Part shown: positions 41,883-50,155 of the stretch, in pieces
Numbering within the stretch: position 1 is the first letter of the stretch
How the letters are laid out: the number at the start of each line of letters is the position of its first letter
Assembly (NCBI RefSeq): GCF_946479885.1
Contig: NZ_CAMLHM010000006.1
Location: 47,064 to 111,063, forward strand
Source: an uncultured Devosia sp.
Lineage (GTDB): Bacteria > Pseudomonadota > Alphaproteobacteria > Rhizobiales > Devosiaceae
Length of the DNA stretch: 64,000 nt
Reading direction: 5' to 3'
Position numbers and translations under genes: made by a program
The notes under the pieces: generated by a model
What the model saw: only the letters and a program-made list of their open reading frames with translations
Told to the model about the DNA's origin: nothing
The model's database searches: none

Positions 41883-43495
41883 TGGCCTATGATTTCGTCA
41901 TAGCCGGCGGTGGCTCGGCCGCATCGGTCGCCGCGATGCGCCTCGTGCGGGAATTCGGCTTCTCGGTCCTGCTGCTGGAGCGCGGACCGGCCACCACCAA
42001 TCGGCTCATGGCCATGCCGGCGGGCTACATGAAATACCTCGCCCGCGAGGACTTTCTCGAGATGCACAAGACCGTGCCGCAGCCACAGCTGGGCGGCCGC
42101 GCACCCATCGTGCCCGTCGGCAAGGCGCTGGGTGGCGGTAGCGCCGTCAATGCCATGGTCTATATGCGCGGCCAGGCCGAGGACTATGACGGCTGGGCCG
42201 CTGGCCTGGGCAATGACGGGGAATGGTCCTACCAGGACATGCTGCCCCATTTCACCGGCATCGAGGCCAATAGCCGCTTCAACGACCAGTATCACGGCAT
42301 AGCCGGCAACCTGCGCGTCTCCGATCCCGGCATGATCTCCCCGACCACAGAGGATTTCCTTCTCGCCGCGCAAGGCCTGGGCCACCCCTACAACCCCGAT
42401 TTCAACGGTGTCAGGCAAAACGGCGTCGGCATTATGCAGCACACCTACGGCCAGTGGGGCCGCTACAAGGAGCGCTCCGACGCCAAGAAGGCGTTTCTCG
42501 ACGATCTCCAGGGCGACAAGCGGCTGACCATCGTCACCGGGGCGCGGGTGGACCGCATCATCGTGGAACAGGGCCGCGCCGTGGGCGTGGTCTATACCAG
42601 GGGCGGCGCCAGCCATACCGTACACGCCGAGCGCGAAGTGCTGGTCGGCGCGGGCACCTATAACAGCGCCAAGCTGATGTTGCTGTCAGGCATCGGGCCG
42701 GCCGATCACCTGCGCGCGCATGGCATCGGCGTGGTTGCCGATATCGCCGGCGTCGGGCAGAACCTGCAGGACCACCATGAAGTCCCCGTCATCGCCACCA
42801 CCAGGGCCCCGTCGGGCTATTTCGGCCAGGACAAGGGCTGGAACATGGTCCGCAATGGCCTCCAATACCTGTTGTTCAATTCGGGGCCCGTGACGACGAC
42901 CGGTATCGAGGCGTGCCTGTTCTTCGACCCCGATGGCGGCGAGCGGCCCACCATCCAGCTCTACTGCGCCCCCGTCGTCTATCTCGACCGCGACGTCAGC
43001 GCTGCCAAGCCGACCTGGGGCGTCACCTTCACCTCTTGCCTGCTGCGCCCCAAGGCGCGTGGCAGCGTGACCCTGCGCTCGGCCGATCCGGGGGATCAGC
43101 CGCTGGTCGATTGCAACTTCTTCGGCCATCCCGACGATCTGCGGCTCACCATCGCAGCGCTCGAGACCGCGCGGCAATTGCTGCACACCGCGCCCTTCAA
43201 GGGCAAGATATCAGAGGAACTGCTCCCCGGCGCCGCCGTCATGGGCGACCCCGAAGCGCTCCAACGCTATTGCGGGCAGACGGTCAAAACCAACTACCAC
43301 CCGGTGGGCACGCTGCGCATGGGCCGCGATGACGATCCGACGGCCGTGGTCGGGCCGGACCTCAAGGTGCGTGGCATCGACGGCCTGCGAGTGATCGACT
43401 GCTCGATCATGCCGGCCATCGTCTCGGGCAATACCAATGCCCCGGCCATGGCCATCGGCAGCAAGGCTGCGAGCCTGATCGCAAGTGCGTACTAA
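41879..43495 (+). CDS. GMC family FAD-dependent oxidoreductase (choline dehydrogenase-like)
   Basis: A 538-residue flavoprotein. FAD motif YDFVIAGGGSAASVAAMRLV, the GMC signatures GKALGGGSAVNAMVYMRGQA and GTYNSAKLMLLSGIGP, and the C-terminal NYHPVGTLRMG with the catalytic His, then NTNAPAMAIGSKAA. It belongs to the alcohol/choline dehydrogenase branch, unlike the GMC protein at 27754-29406. In AGGGSAAS the usual GxGxxG carries an Ala in place of the last Gly. No betaine genes are nearby, so choline is not implied. Two adjacent ATG codons are possible starts. Confidence 0.9.
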   Translation: MMAYDFVIAGGGSAASVAAMRLVREFGFSVLLLERGPATTNRLMAMPAGYMKYLAREDFLEMHKTVPQPQLGGRAPIVPVGKALGGGSAVNAMVYMRGQAEDYDGWAAGLGNDGEWSYQDMLPHFTGIEANSRFNDQYHGIAGNLRVSDPGMISPTTEDFLLAAQGLGHPYNPDFNGVRQNGVGIMQHTYGQWGRYKERSDAKKAFLDDLQGDKRLTIVTGARVDRIIVEQGRAVGVVYTRGGASHTVHAEREVLVGAGTYNSAKLMLLSGIGPADHLRAHGIGVVADIAGVGQNLQDHHEVPVIATTRAPSGYFGQDKGWNMVRNGLQYLLFNSGPVTTTGIEACLFFDPDGGERPTIQLYCAPVVYLDRDVSAAKPTWGVTFTSCLLRPKARGSVTLRSADPGDQPLVDCNFFGHPDDLRLTIAALETARQLLHTAPFKGKISEELLPGAAVMGDPEALQRYCGQTVKTNYHPVGTLRMGRDDDPTAVVGPDLKVRGIDGLRVIDCSIMPAIVSGNTNAPAMAIGSKAASLIASAY

Positions 43496-43511
43496 GATCG
43501 CGCCACCACCT

Positions 43512-43594
43512 CCCGGTGAGACAAGCCCACCATGAGGGCTACCTTGAACCACCAGTAGACCTCATCCTGAGCGCGTCGAAGGACCAGGTCGTGG
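43512..43594. repeat. Dispersed repeat, family 3 (CCTCATCCTGAGC), copy 2
   Basis: Carries GTGAGACAAGCCCACCATGA GGGCTA at the left and CAGTAGACCTCATCCTGAGC with GCGTCGAAGGACCAGGTCGT GG at the right, matching 8694-8785 with the two halves in swapped order. It supplies the last codons and stop codon of the hydrolase gene on the reverse strand. Confidence 0.8.
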
Positions 43595-44387
43595 ACGCCG
43601 TCCCCCAGAACTCCAGCAGCGCCGTGCGCCAGGCCAGCGTCGCGTCGAGGTTGGCGCAGTGGCCGCCCAGCGGCAGATCGATGACCGTCCAGTTGGGCCG
43701 CGGTGTGATGCGCTTCAGCGCCGGGCGCAAGGCCAGGTTGACGGCCGTATCGCGCCCGCCCACCAGCATCAGCACCGGCCCGCCATAGGCCAGGGCATTG
43801 TCCAAAAGGTCGTAGCGCCGCACATGTGCGCTGACGGCTGCGCCGACACGCGGATCGAAGGCCTGCGCCATGGCCGCGATTACCGGCCGGGCCGGCTTGT
43901 GCTGGGTGGTGTTGAAGGCGGTGATGCGCGACAGCAGGTTGCGGCCCAGCACCCCATAGAGCAGCGGAAAGACCGGGCTGACCAGCGCGGGAAGGTTGAG
44001 CGCGAAGGCGGTTCCGAACAGCGAAAGCGAGGCGACGCGCTGCGGCTGGCGTCCGACAAGCTCGAGGGCGACAATGCCGCCCAGCGAGTTGCCCACCCAG
44101 TGGACCTGCTCGATCCCGGCATGGTCGAGCATGCTGCTCATATCGGTCGCCATGGTGGCGATGGAGAAATCGTCCTTGAGGTTGGTCGCCGGCGCCGCGG
44201 AGCGACCATGCCCGCGCAGGTCGGGCACCAGCACGCGAAAGCCGTTTGCGGCGAAATGCTCGGCATCGGCGGCAAACTGGCTGCCGCCCGCCGCCAATCC
44301 GTGGCACAGGACGATGGCCGGCCCCGTGCCGCTGTCAGTATAGCTCAGCAGGACGCCGTCTGGCGCGTGGTAGCTCTTGTGCTGCAG
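43539..44387 (-). CDS. Alpha/beta hydrolase, 3' end formed by a repeat, likely CTG start
   Basis: An alpha/beta hydrolase of about 282 residues. The oxyanion region is GPAIVLCHGLAAGGS, the nucleophile elbow WVGNSLGGIVAL (Ser), the acid probably Asp in LVGGRDTAV and the His in GGHCANLD. Homology starts before any ATG or GTG; the best start is a CTG with AGGGAGGA seven bases upstream, giving MQHKSYHAPDG; an internal TTG is the only usual start. The last 16 or so residues (TWSFDALRMRSTGGSR) are encoded by repeat family 3, so the original 3' end was replaced or extended. It follows mbfA by 14 bp and may be co-transcribed with it. Substrate unknown. Confidence 0.75.
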   Translation of the reverse strand: MQHKSYHAPDGVLLSYTDSGTGPAIVLCHGLAAGGSQFAADAEHFAANGFRVLVPDLRGHGRSAAPATNLKDDFSIATMATDMSSMLDHAGIEQVHWVGNSLGGIVALELVGRQPQRVASLSLFGTAFALNLPALVSPVFPLLYGVLGRNLLSRITAFNTTQHKPARPVIAAMAQAFDPRVGAAVSAHVRRYDLLDNALAYGGPVLMLVGGRDTAVNLALRPALKRITPRPNWTVIDLPLGGHCANLDATLAWRTALLEFWGTASTTWSFDALRMRSTGGSR

Positions 44388-44401
44388 GCGCCGTTCCTCC
44401 C

Positions 44402-45382
44402 TCAGGCATTGCCGATCAGGATACCGGCGGCAAAGACCAGCGATCCTCCCAGCACCACCTGCAACACGGCCCGCCAGAACGGGGTCTGCATGTAGCGATT
44501 CTGGATGAAGGCAATGGCCCAGAGTTCCACGAGAACCACCGCGATGGCAACTGAGGTGGCAACCGTGAAATCGTGGATCAGGTAGGGCAAAGCATGCCCC
44601 AGCCCGCCAATGGCGGTCATAACGCCGGCCGCGAGCCCGCGCTTGATCGGCGAACCGCGCCCGGTCAGCTTGCCATCGTCCGATGCCGCTTCGGTAAAGC
44701 CCATGGAAATGCCGGCGCCGATCGCCGCGGCGAGGCCGACCAGGAAGGTCTGGTGCGTGTCGCCGGTGGCAAAGGCGGCGGCAAAGACCGGGGCGAGGGT
44801 GGAAACCGAACCATCCATCAGCCCGGCCAGGCCCGGTTGCACATAGGTCAGCACGAACTGGCGGTGGGATTCGTGGCTTTCGCTGTCGCGCCCCTCGGCC
44901 CCCAGCACATTCGCATCGATGCGATCCGCCGCATCGGCATGCTTGCGCTCCTGCGCCGCCAGGTCCCCGAGCAGCTTGCGGACGCCGGCATCACCGGTCT
45001 GCTTGGCCGCCTCCATATAGAAGCGATAGGCGCCTTCCTCCATCTCCCACACCTGCTGGCGCACCGCCTCCAGCGTCAGCGACTTCATCAGCCACAGCGG
45101 CTTGCGGGCGACAAAGCCCCGTACATGCTCGCGCCGGATCGGCACCAGCCGCTTGCCGAAGCGCTCGACATACAGGTCGAGCAGCCGCCGGCGATGCTCA
45201 TCCTCCTCGGCCGCCATGGCTTCGAACAACGCCGCCGAGCCCGGATAGGTCTGGGCCAGCCGCGTGGCGAATTCGGAATAGATCCGCCCATCCTCCTCCT
45301 CCGCGGCGACGGCCAGGGCGAGAATTTCGCGCTCCGAGAGCGAAGAGAACGCGCGGCGGCTATCGGGCAGAAGCGAGAACAT
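44402..45382 (-). CDS. mbfA: Membrane-bound ferritin MbfA (Er-VIT1 iron exporter)
   Basis: A 326-residue fusion of a ferritin-like/rubrerythrin domain (about 15-165; EEEDGRIYSEFA, EAMAAEEDEHRRRLLDLYVE, EMEEGAYRFYMEAAKQ, AAQERKHADAADR give the Glu/His di-iron ligands) and a VIT1/CCC1-type membrane domain (about 175-325; QPGLAGLMDGSVSTLAPVFA, GISMGFTEAASDDGK). In Bradyrhizobium and Agrobacterium MbfA exports iron and protects against peroxide. Two Irr-box-like sequences directly upstream predict repression by Irr under low iron, as in those species. Confidence 0.93.
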   Translation of the reverse strand: MFSLLPDSRRAFSSLSEREILALAVAAEEEDGRIYSEFATRLAQTYPGSAALFEAMAAEEDEHRRRLLDLYVERFGKRLVPIRREHVRGFVARKPLWLMKSLTLEAVRQQVWEMEEGAYRFYMEAAKQTGDAGVRKLLGDLAAQERKHADAADRIDANVLGAEGRDSESHESHRQFVLTYVQPGLAGLMDGSVSTLAPVFAAAFATGDTHQTFLVGLAAAIGAGISMGFTEAASDDGKLTGRGSPIKRGLAAGVMTAIGGLGHALPYLIHDFTVATSVAIAVVLVELWAIAFIQNRYMQTPFWRAVLQVVLGGSLVFAAGILIGNA

Positions 45383-45395
45383 GGCTGATCATACC

Positions 45396-45432
45396 TTGGA
45401 ATGGTTCTAAACAATGATTAGAACGGTTCTAA
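45396..45432 (-). promoter_or_regulatory. Two Irr-type iron control elements before mbfA
   Basis: TTGGAA-TGG-TTCTAA (45396-45410) and TTAGAA-CGG-TTCTAA (45418-45432) both match the core TTnGAA-N3-TTCTAA of Irr boxes. The second is a perfect inverted repeat. Their starts are 22 bp apart, two helical turns, and the first lies 14 bp before the mbfA start codon. Confidence 0.75.
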
Positions 45433-45510
45433 GGTTGTGGCAAGAGTGTGTGCCATTGGAATGGGTTGGGCGGGGTAGCAAGGGGAACGGGAGGCATGAG
45501 GTTTCAGTCG

Positions 45511-45657
45511 TCTCCCTCCCCCTTGTGGGGAGGGAGCAAGGGTGGGGGTGAGTCAGAAACGCCAGGCTCGCGGAGCCATACCCCCCACCCTGCTCGATCA
45601 CGGACTTAGCGAGCTAAGTCCTATCTCGCTTCCCTCCCCACAAGAGCGAGGGAGAAG
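45511..45657. repeat. Dispersed palindromic repeat, family 1, copy D
   Basis: CTCCCTCCCCCTTGTGGGGA GGGAG at the left and CTTCCCTCCCCACAAGAGCG AGGGAG at the right, with GGGTGGGGGTGAG and CCCCCCACCCTGC inside. An inner hairpin GGACTTAGCGAGCTAAGTCC is inserted in the right half. Confidence 0.78.
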
Positions 45658-45679
45658 GCAGCCAATGCTGGCCACCCCC

Positions 45680-46570
45680 TCACACCAGCATCGACTGCTG
45701 CGCGAAAATCCCCGCCATCGCGCCGTGTGACGAGGCCAGCGTCACCGAGGCCATCGGATTGGCCAGGTCGCCGGCGGCATAGATGCCGGGCATACTGGTT
45801 TCACGGCGATCGTCCACCTTGAGCGCGATGCCGACCGGCGTATCCACCGTCTCAAGGCCCAGCGCCTCATGCAGGTTCGATGATGGCCTGTTGCGCGGAT
45901 GGGCAAACAGCACGTCGACGGCGGCGTGGATGCCGGTCTCCAGATTGATCGTGGCGAGCTGCCCGCCGGCATGCGCGATCTCGACGATCCGGCCATCGAT
46001 GACAGGCGTATTGCGGCGCGCCAGGTCGGCCCGGATATCGGCGGCAATCTCGTGTCCATCGGCAAACACCGTCAGCCGATCCGTCCAGTCATGGAACAGC
46101 GACACGGCATGCTGCGAATGCGGCCCCGACCACACCAGGCCCCAATGCTGGCCGGCCACTTCGAAGCCGTCGCAATAGGGGCAGGGCACGATCGACTTGC
46201 CCCAGCTCTCGGCAAAGCCGGGAATATCGGGCATCTGGTCGGCCACCCCATAGCTGAGGATCAGGCGCCGGGCCTTGAGGCTTTTCCCGTCCTGGGTGCG
46301 GACGGAAAAATCGTCGATGGCGCCCGATATGCTGTCGGCGCGGGCATTGACCAGCTTCACCGTGGGATAGCGGCCCAGCTGCTGGCGCGCCTGGGCAAGA
46401 ATGTCGAGCGGCGGCCGGTGGTCGTGGCCGAGCAGGCCGTGCGAATGCCCGGCGAAGCGATTGCGCGGCAGGCCGGTATCGAGAACGGTGACCTTGCGGC
46501 GGGCGCGACCGAGCTGCAGCGCCGCGGCGAGGCCGGCAAAGCTCCCGCCGATGATGAGGACGTCATCCAT
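45680..46570 (-). CDS. Thioredoxin reductase-like NAD(P)/FAD oxidoreductase
   Basis: A 296-residue flavoprotein of the thioredoxin reductase fold. FAD motif VLIIGGSFAGLAAALQLGRA, a redox-active CxxC in PCPYCDGFE, and the C-terminal MPGIYAAGDLANPMASVTLA. The NADPH-side Gly motif is weak (LVWSGPHSQHAV). True thioredoxin reductases are more conserved, so this is a paralogue that may act on another disulfide or quinone. Its ATG overlaps the Rrf2 gene by 8 bp, so both are one transcript. Confidence 0.87.
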   Translation of the reverse strand: MDDVLIIGGSFAGLAAALQLGRARRKVTVLDTGLPRNRFAGHSHGLLGHDHRPPLDILAQARQQLGRYPTVKLVNARADSISGAIDDFSVRTQDGKSLKARRLILSYGVADQMPDIPGFAESWGKSIVPCPYCDGFEVAGQHWGLVWSGPHSQHAVSLFHDWTDRLTVFADGHEIAADIRADLARRNTPVIDGRIVEIAHAGGQLATINLETGIHAAVDVLFAHPRNRPSSNLHEALGLETVDTPVGIALKVDDRRETSMPGIYAAGDLANPMASVTLASSHGAMAGIFAQQSMLV

Positions 46571-47015
46571 GGTTGATGGCTCCGTGCGGGTGGAGGGGAT
46601 TGGGAACGGCCTGCCGCGCGATATCGTCGAGCGAGACGCGCTCGAGCCGGGCCGCCAGCAGCGCCTCGGCATCGGCGAGAAAATCGCCCATCACCGAATT
46701 GACCGTGCGGACGATGCCGCATTCGATATCACCCGGATCGCTTTCGGTGCGGATGAGCAGGCTCTCGCCCATCGCCGCATAGACCTGGCGCAGGCTGATC
46801 TCGGCCGCCGGCCGCAGCAGCCGCCAGCCGCCGTCATGCCCTTTGCTGGCCGCGACGATGCCGGCTTCGCGCAACTCCCCGAGCACCCGGCGGACGACGA
46901 CGGGGTTGGTCATCAGGCACTGGGCCAGCGTGGTGGATGTGATGGCCTCGTTCGGCTGCTTGTGCAGGTGGACGAGGGCATGAAGGGCGAGCGAGAGGCG
47001 ACTGGAGCGTTTCAT
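46563..47015 (-). CDS. Rrf2 family transcriptional regulator
   Basis: A 150-residue Rrf2 protein. The N-terminal winged helix (RLSLALHALVHLHKQPNEAI, then TTLAQCLMTNPVVVRRVLGE) precedes the dimerisation helix. It has a few Cys (in AQCLM and DIECGIVR) but not the three-Cys cluster of IscR, so it probably senses redox or another signal without a typical Fe-S cluster. A perfect inverted repeat overlaps its own start codon, pointing to autoregulation of the pair. Confidence 0.9.
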   Translation of the reverse strand: MKRSSRLSLALHALVHLHKQPNEAITSTTLAQCLMTNPVVVRRVLGELREAGIVAASKGHDGGWRLLRPAAEISLRQVYAAMGESLLIRTESDPGDIECGIVRTVNSVMGDFLADAEALLAARLERVSLDDIARQAVPNPLHPHGAINHG

Positions 47016-47034
47016 GTAACTTTTATTGTTACAT
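47014..47034. promoter_or_regulatory. Rrf2 operator candidate
   Basis: ATGTAAC-TTTTATT-GTTACAT is a perfect 7 bp inverted repeat with a 7 bp spacer, placed over the start codon of the Rrf2 gene. Confidence 0.7.
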
Positions 47035-47128
47035 TAATCCAGCTTGTCAACCCTGCTCTGTCATCCTGCTTTCGCCGCAATGGCAGAATGCTATGGTCGG
47101 CGGTCTGCGGAGACCGGAGAGACATTCA

Positions 47129-47731
47129 ATGAAGATGCTGCTTGCCGCCATGGCGATCATGCTGACCACAGGCTCGGCTGCCCTGGCCTTCGACACCGAC
47201 ACCCAGGCGGTCATCGACCGCCACAAAGCCAACAAACCCGTATCGATGAACGATGTAGCGACCCTGATGCGGTCCAGCGAACAGTGGTGCTACATCAGCC
47301 AGGATCATAGCTGTGCCTGGACCGATATCTACCTCGATGTGACCAATAAGGGTGTCACCTACGAGATCGGCAATGCCTGGGATGCCGAGACCGACGTCGC
47401 CTTCACCGATGAAGGCGTGTTCAGGGATGACCGCTATATCTGCGAGACCGGCAAGGATTGGGTACCGACCATCCGCGCCACGCGCCGCAGCGACGACAGC
47501 GTCATTGCCGGGCGCCAGCTCTGGGAGCTCAGGAAGGCCATCTACGCCACCCGCGACGGCGATACCCTGGATTGCTTCGATTATCTCTATCTGCGGTCCG
47601 ACGCCAACCAGCAGACCATCACCCTGCTGCAGCGGCAATATACCGACGACGCCCATGTCGAAGGCAATGACGTCGAGGTGACCCTGCATTTCGACGCCGA
47701 GGACGCCGCAGGCCTGACCTGGCGCTGGTGA
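47129..47731 (+). CDS. Secreted hypothetical protein
   Basis: A 200-residue protein with a signal peptide (MLLAAMAIMLTTGSAALA, cleavage before FD). The mature part is rich in Asp, Trp and aromatic residues and looks beta-rich (WTDIYLDVTNKGVTYEIGNA, LDCFDYLYLRSDANQQTITL). Four Cys in the mature part may form disulfides. No domain recognised. GGAGAG lies before the ATG. Divergent from the Rrf2 gene; no partner gene. Confidence 0.75.
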   Translation: MKMLLAAMAIMLTTGSAALAFDTDTQAVIDRHKANKPVSMNDVATLMRSSEQWCYISQDHSCAWTDIYLDVTNKGVTYEIGNAWDAETDVAFTDEGVFRDDRYICETGKDWVPTIRATRRSDDSVIAGRQLWELRKAIYATRDGDTLDCFDYLYLRSDANQQTITLLQRQYTDDAHVEGNDVEVTLHFDAEDAAGLTWRW

Positions 47732-47739
47732 AGGAAGAG

Positions 47740-47860
47740 TACCCCCTCCTAACCTCCCCCTGAAAAGGGGGAGGAACAGATCGGGGATTTGGCACGATCC
47801 CGCCTACGCACCGGCCGGATTCCTCCCCCTATCAGGGGGAGGCTAGGAGGGGGTATCCCC
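47740..47860. repeat. GC-rich palindromic repeat, family 1 variant, copy E
   Basis: TACCCCCTCCTAACCTCCCC and the inverted GGAGGCTAGGAGGGGGTA form the outer arms; CCTCCCCCTGAAAAGGGGGA GG and CCTCCCCCTATCAGGGGGAG G are inner hairpins. Lies between two convergent genes. Confidence 0.75.
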
Positions 47861-47873
47861 TGACAAGCGAACC

Positions 47874-48998
47874 CTAAATCCGCCCGCCCTTCAGCGACGT
47901 CGCCAGCGGCTCCGGCCGGGCCACCGGCGTCTTGATATCCACTGTGCGACCTTCGGCCGATGCGGTAGCAAAGGCTTCCATCACCTCCAGCACATGCAGC
48001 GCCAGATCGCCATTGGCGCGGTGCGGGCGATTGTCGAGAATGCCCTGCGCCATGTCGGCCACGCCAAGCGAGCGGTAATTGCCATCCGCATAGGGCTGGG
48101 TGACCTCGACCTTGGTCCAGGTCTCGTCCCGCCCGCGCTTGCGGATTTCCACGTCCCCGCCGAAGAAATTCGGATCAGGCACGATCAGGCTCGCTTCGGT
48201 GCCATAGAGCTCGAGCGGCACATGCTTGTGCGCTGCCACGTCGAAGCTGAGGCCGACCTGGACGATGGCGCCATTGGCAAAGCCGAGCGAGGCGGTGGCA
48301 TGGGTATCGATCTTGACGTCCATGATCTGGCCCTGCTTGGGCTCGGACAGCACCGGACGCTGGTCGCGCAGGCGCGACGCCATGGCCGAGACGCGGGCCA
48401 CGGGGCCCAGCAGGTTGACCAGGTCGGTGATGTAGTAGGGGCCCATATCGAGCACCGGGCCGCCACCGATATCGTAGTAAAACGCCGGATCGGGATGCCA
48501 GGCCTCGTGGCCGGGGCACATGAAAAAGCCTGATCCGCCCACCATCTGGCCCAGCACACCGCTATCGACAATGGCGCGCGCCTCCTGGTGCGAACCGCCC
48601 AGGAATGTGTCGGGCGCCGAGCCGATGCGCAGGCCCGCTCTGTTGGCGGCGTCGAGCAGCTTGCGGCCTTCGGCATAATTGATGCCAAGCGGCTTTTCCG
48701 AATAGACGTGCTTGCCTGCCGCCAGCGCCCGCAGACCGACATCGACATGCGCGCGCGGAATGGTGAGGTTGATGATCAACTGGATGTCGGAGCTGGCAAG
48801 CATCTCGTCGATGCTCATCGAGGCGAGGCCGAACTCGGCCGCACGGGCCTGCGACGCCTCGGGCCGCATGTCGGCGAGCCCCTTGATGTCGAGCACGGGA
48901 AAGCCCGCCATGTTCTCGTGGCCGGTGATGGCCCGCAGATAGGCCGACGAAATATTGCCGGTGCCGATAATGCCGACACCCATGCGCCTGGTGGTCAT
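47874..48998 (-). CDS. Gfo/Idh/MocA family oxidoreductase
   Basis: A 374-residue NAD(P)-dependent sugar or cyclitol dehydrogenase-like protein. The Rossmann motif is GVGIIGTGNISSAYLRAI, and the catalytic Lys lies in YSEKPLGINY (about residue 98). The C-terminal beta-sheet domain carries DIGGGPVLDMGPYYITDLVN with the conserved Asp and Tyr. Single gene with no transporter next to it. Substrate unknown. Confidence 0.9.
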   Translation of the reverse strand: MTTRRMGVGIIGTGNISSAYLRAITGHENMAGFPVLDIKGLADMRPEASQARAAEFGLASMSIDEMLASSDIQLIINLTIPRAHVDVGLRALAAGKHVYSEKPLGINYAEGRKLLDAANRAGLRIGSAPDTFLGGSHQEARAIVDSGVLGQMVGGSGFFMCPGHEAWHPDPAFYYDIGGGPVLDMGPYYITDLVNLLGPVARVSAMASRLRDQRPVLSEPKQGQIMDVKIDTHATASLGFANGAIVQVGLSFDVAAHKHVPLELYGTEASLIVPDPNFFGGDVEIRKRGRDETWTKVEVTQPYADGNYRSLGVADMAQGILDNRPHRANGDLALHVLEVMEAFATASAEGRTVDIKTPVARPEPLATSLKGGRI

Positions 48999-49081
48999 TG
49001 GCGCGATCCTCCCTGAAATGTTAGCGGCAAACTAACGGGGAGAATCGCGCCGCGCCAGACGGTTCGGCTAATTTATTTGGA

Positions 49082-49495
49082 TCACGGAGAATTTGCCGCA
49101 AGCCAGTCCGGATCGGGTTCGATCGGGGTGATGATGTCGAGCAGGATGCCATTGGGGTCGACGGCGATGAAGTGCCGCTGGCCAAAGACTTCGTCGCGCA
49201 GCGGCTGCACCACCTCGACGCCTTCAGCCCGTAGGCGCGCATGTTCGGCGGCCGCGTCCGCCACCTCAAAGCTCAGCAACAGACCCGATGTCGGCGTGCG
49301 GCCGCGTTCGGGAATGGTCTCGTGGTCATAGGCGATAATGGCCAGTTCATAGACCTGATCGGCCGGCGAGCGCAGATGCACATACCAGTCCGTCGAAAAG
49401 ACGCGGGTGAAACCGAGATGGCGCTCATAGAACTGCGCTGTGCCCTCCACATCGGTCACCAGCAGCAGTGGATAAAGGGCGAGCATCTTCAGCAT
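49082..49495 (-). CDS. VOC family protein (glyoxalase/bleomycin resistance fold)
   Basis: A 137-residue VOC superfamily protein with two beta-alpha-beta-beta-beta modules ([20 protein letters not shown] and [20 protein letters not shown]). A putative metal Glu lies near the end (none is at the His position of the first module), so metal binding is doubtful. AAGGAG precedes the ATG. Divergent from a TetR regulator that probably controls it. Confidence 0.83.
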   Translation of the reverse strand: MLKMLALYPLLLVTDVEGTAQFYERHLGFTRVFSTDWYVHLRSPADQVYELAIIAYDHETIPERGRTPTSGLLLSFEVADAAAEHARLRAEGVEVVQPLRDEVFGQRHFIAVDPNGILLDIITPIEPDPDWLAANSP

Positions 49496-49528
49496 CGCGG
49501 ATAACTCCTTGCCAGGTTCAATTGATAA

Positions 49529-49572
49529 ATACATACTGCATGTATCAATCATGTAACATGCAGCGTGTATGT
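49529..49572. promoter_or_regulatory. TetR-type operator candidates between VOC and TetR genes
   Basis: ATACAT-ACTGC-ATGTAT (49529-49545) is an inverted repeat. A similar sequence in opposite orientation, ACATGCAGCGTGTATGT, lies at 49556-49572. Both share the block ACATGCAG on one strand. Confidence 0.55.
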
Positions 49573-49573
49573 A

Positions 49574-50155
49574 ATGCAAGGGCGCAAAACCCAGGAAGAG
49601 CGGCGCAGCCAGACCCGGCGGGCGCTGGTCACGGCGGCCCGGCGACTGTTCGCCGAAAAGGGCTATGCCGGAACCGGCACGCCCGAGATCGCCGTCGCAG
49701 CGGGCGTCACCCGCGGCGCGCTCTATCACCATTTCGCCGACAAGGAGGCTTTGTTCGCCGCCGTGGTGGAGGAGGAGCATCTGTTGATGGCCATGGCGAT
49801 CAATGCCGCCGGCGAGAGCGACGAGGAGCCGGGTCCGGTCAAGGCGCTGGTATCAGGTGGTGACGCCTTTCTCGATGCCATGCAGGATCCCGGACGCCGG
49901 CAAATCCTGCTGGTCGATGCTCCGGCGGTGCTGGGGCGGGCCGCGGTGGACGCCATCGACGCCCGCCACGGGCTTCAAACGCTGGTGGCGGGCCTGGGCG
50001 AAGCCATGGAGGCCGGCGCCATCAGGAAGCTTCCGGTCGAAACCCTGGCCCGGCTCTTCGGCGCCATGTTCGACCGCGCCGCCCTGGCCCCGCCGGAGGA
50101 ACTGGCCGACTACCGCAAGTCGATCAAGGCACTGATCCGCGGCCTCAAGACCTGA
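49574..50155 (+). CDS. TetR/AcrR family transcriptional regulator
   Basis: A 193-residue TetR regulator. The HTH region reads [20 protein letters not shown] then [20 protein letters not shown], classical TetR. The C-terminal ligand domain is all-helical. The ATG is chosen nine bases into an open frame that starts with GTG. Divergent from the VOC gene with operator-like repeats in between. Confidence 0.92.
   Translation: MQGRKTQEERRSQTRRALVTAARRLFAEKGYAGTGTPEIAVAAGVTRGALYHHFADKEALFAAVVEEEHLLMAMAINAAGESDEEPGPVKALVSGGDAFLDAMQDPGRRQILLVDAPAVLGRAAVDAIDARHGLQTLVAGLGEAMEAGAIRKLPVETLARLFGAMFDRAALAPPEELADYRKSIKALIRGLKT

Noticed and set aside
47740..47860. Possible CRISPR array in GC-rich repeats
   Set aside because: The units are hairpins in inverted arrangement with no regular spacers or cas genes; they belong to repeat family 1.
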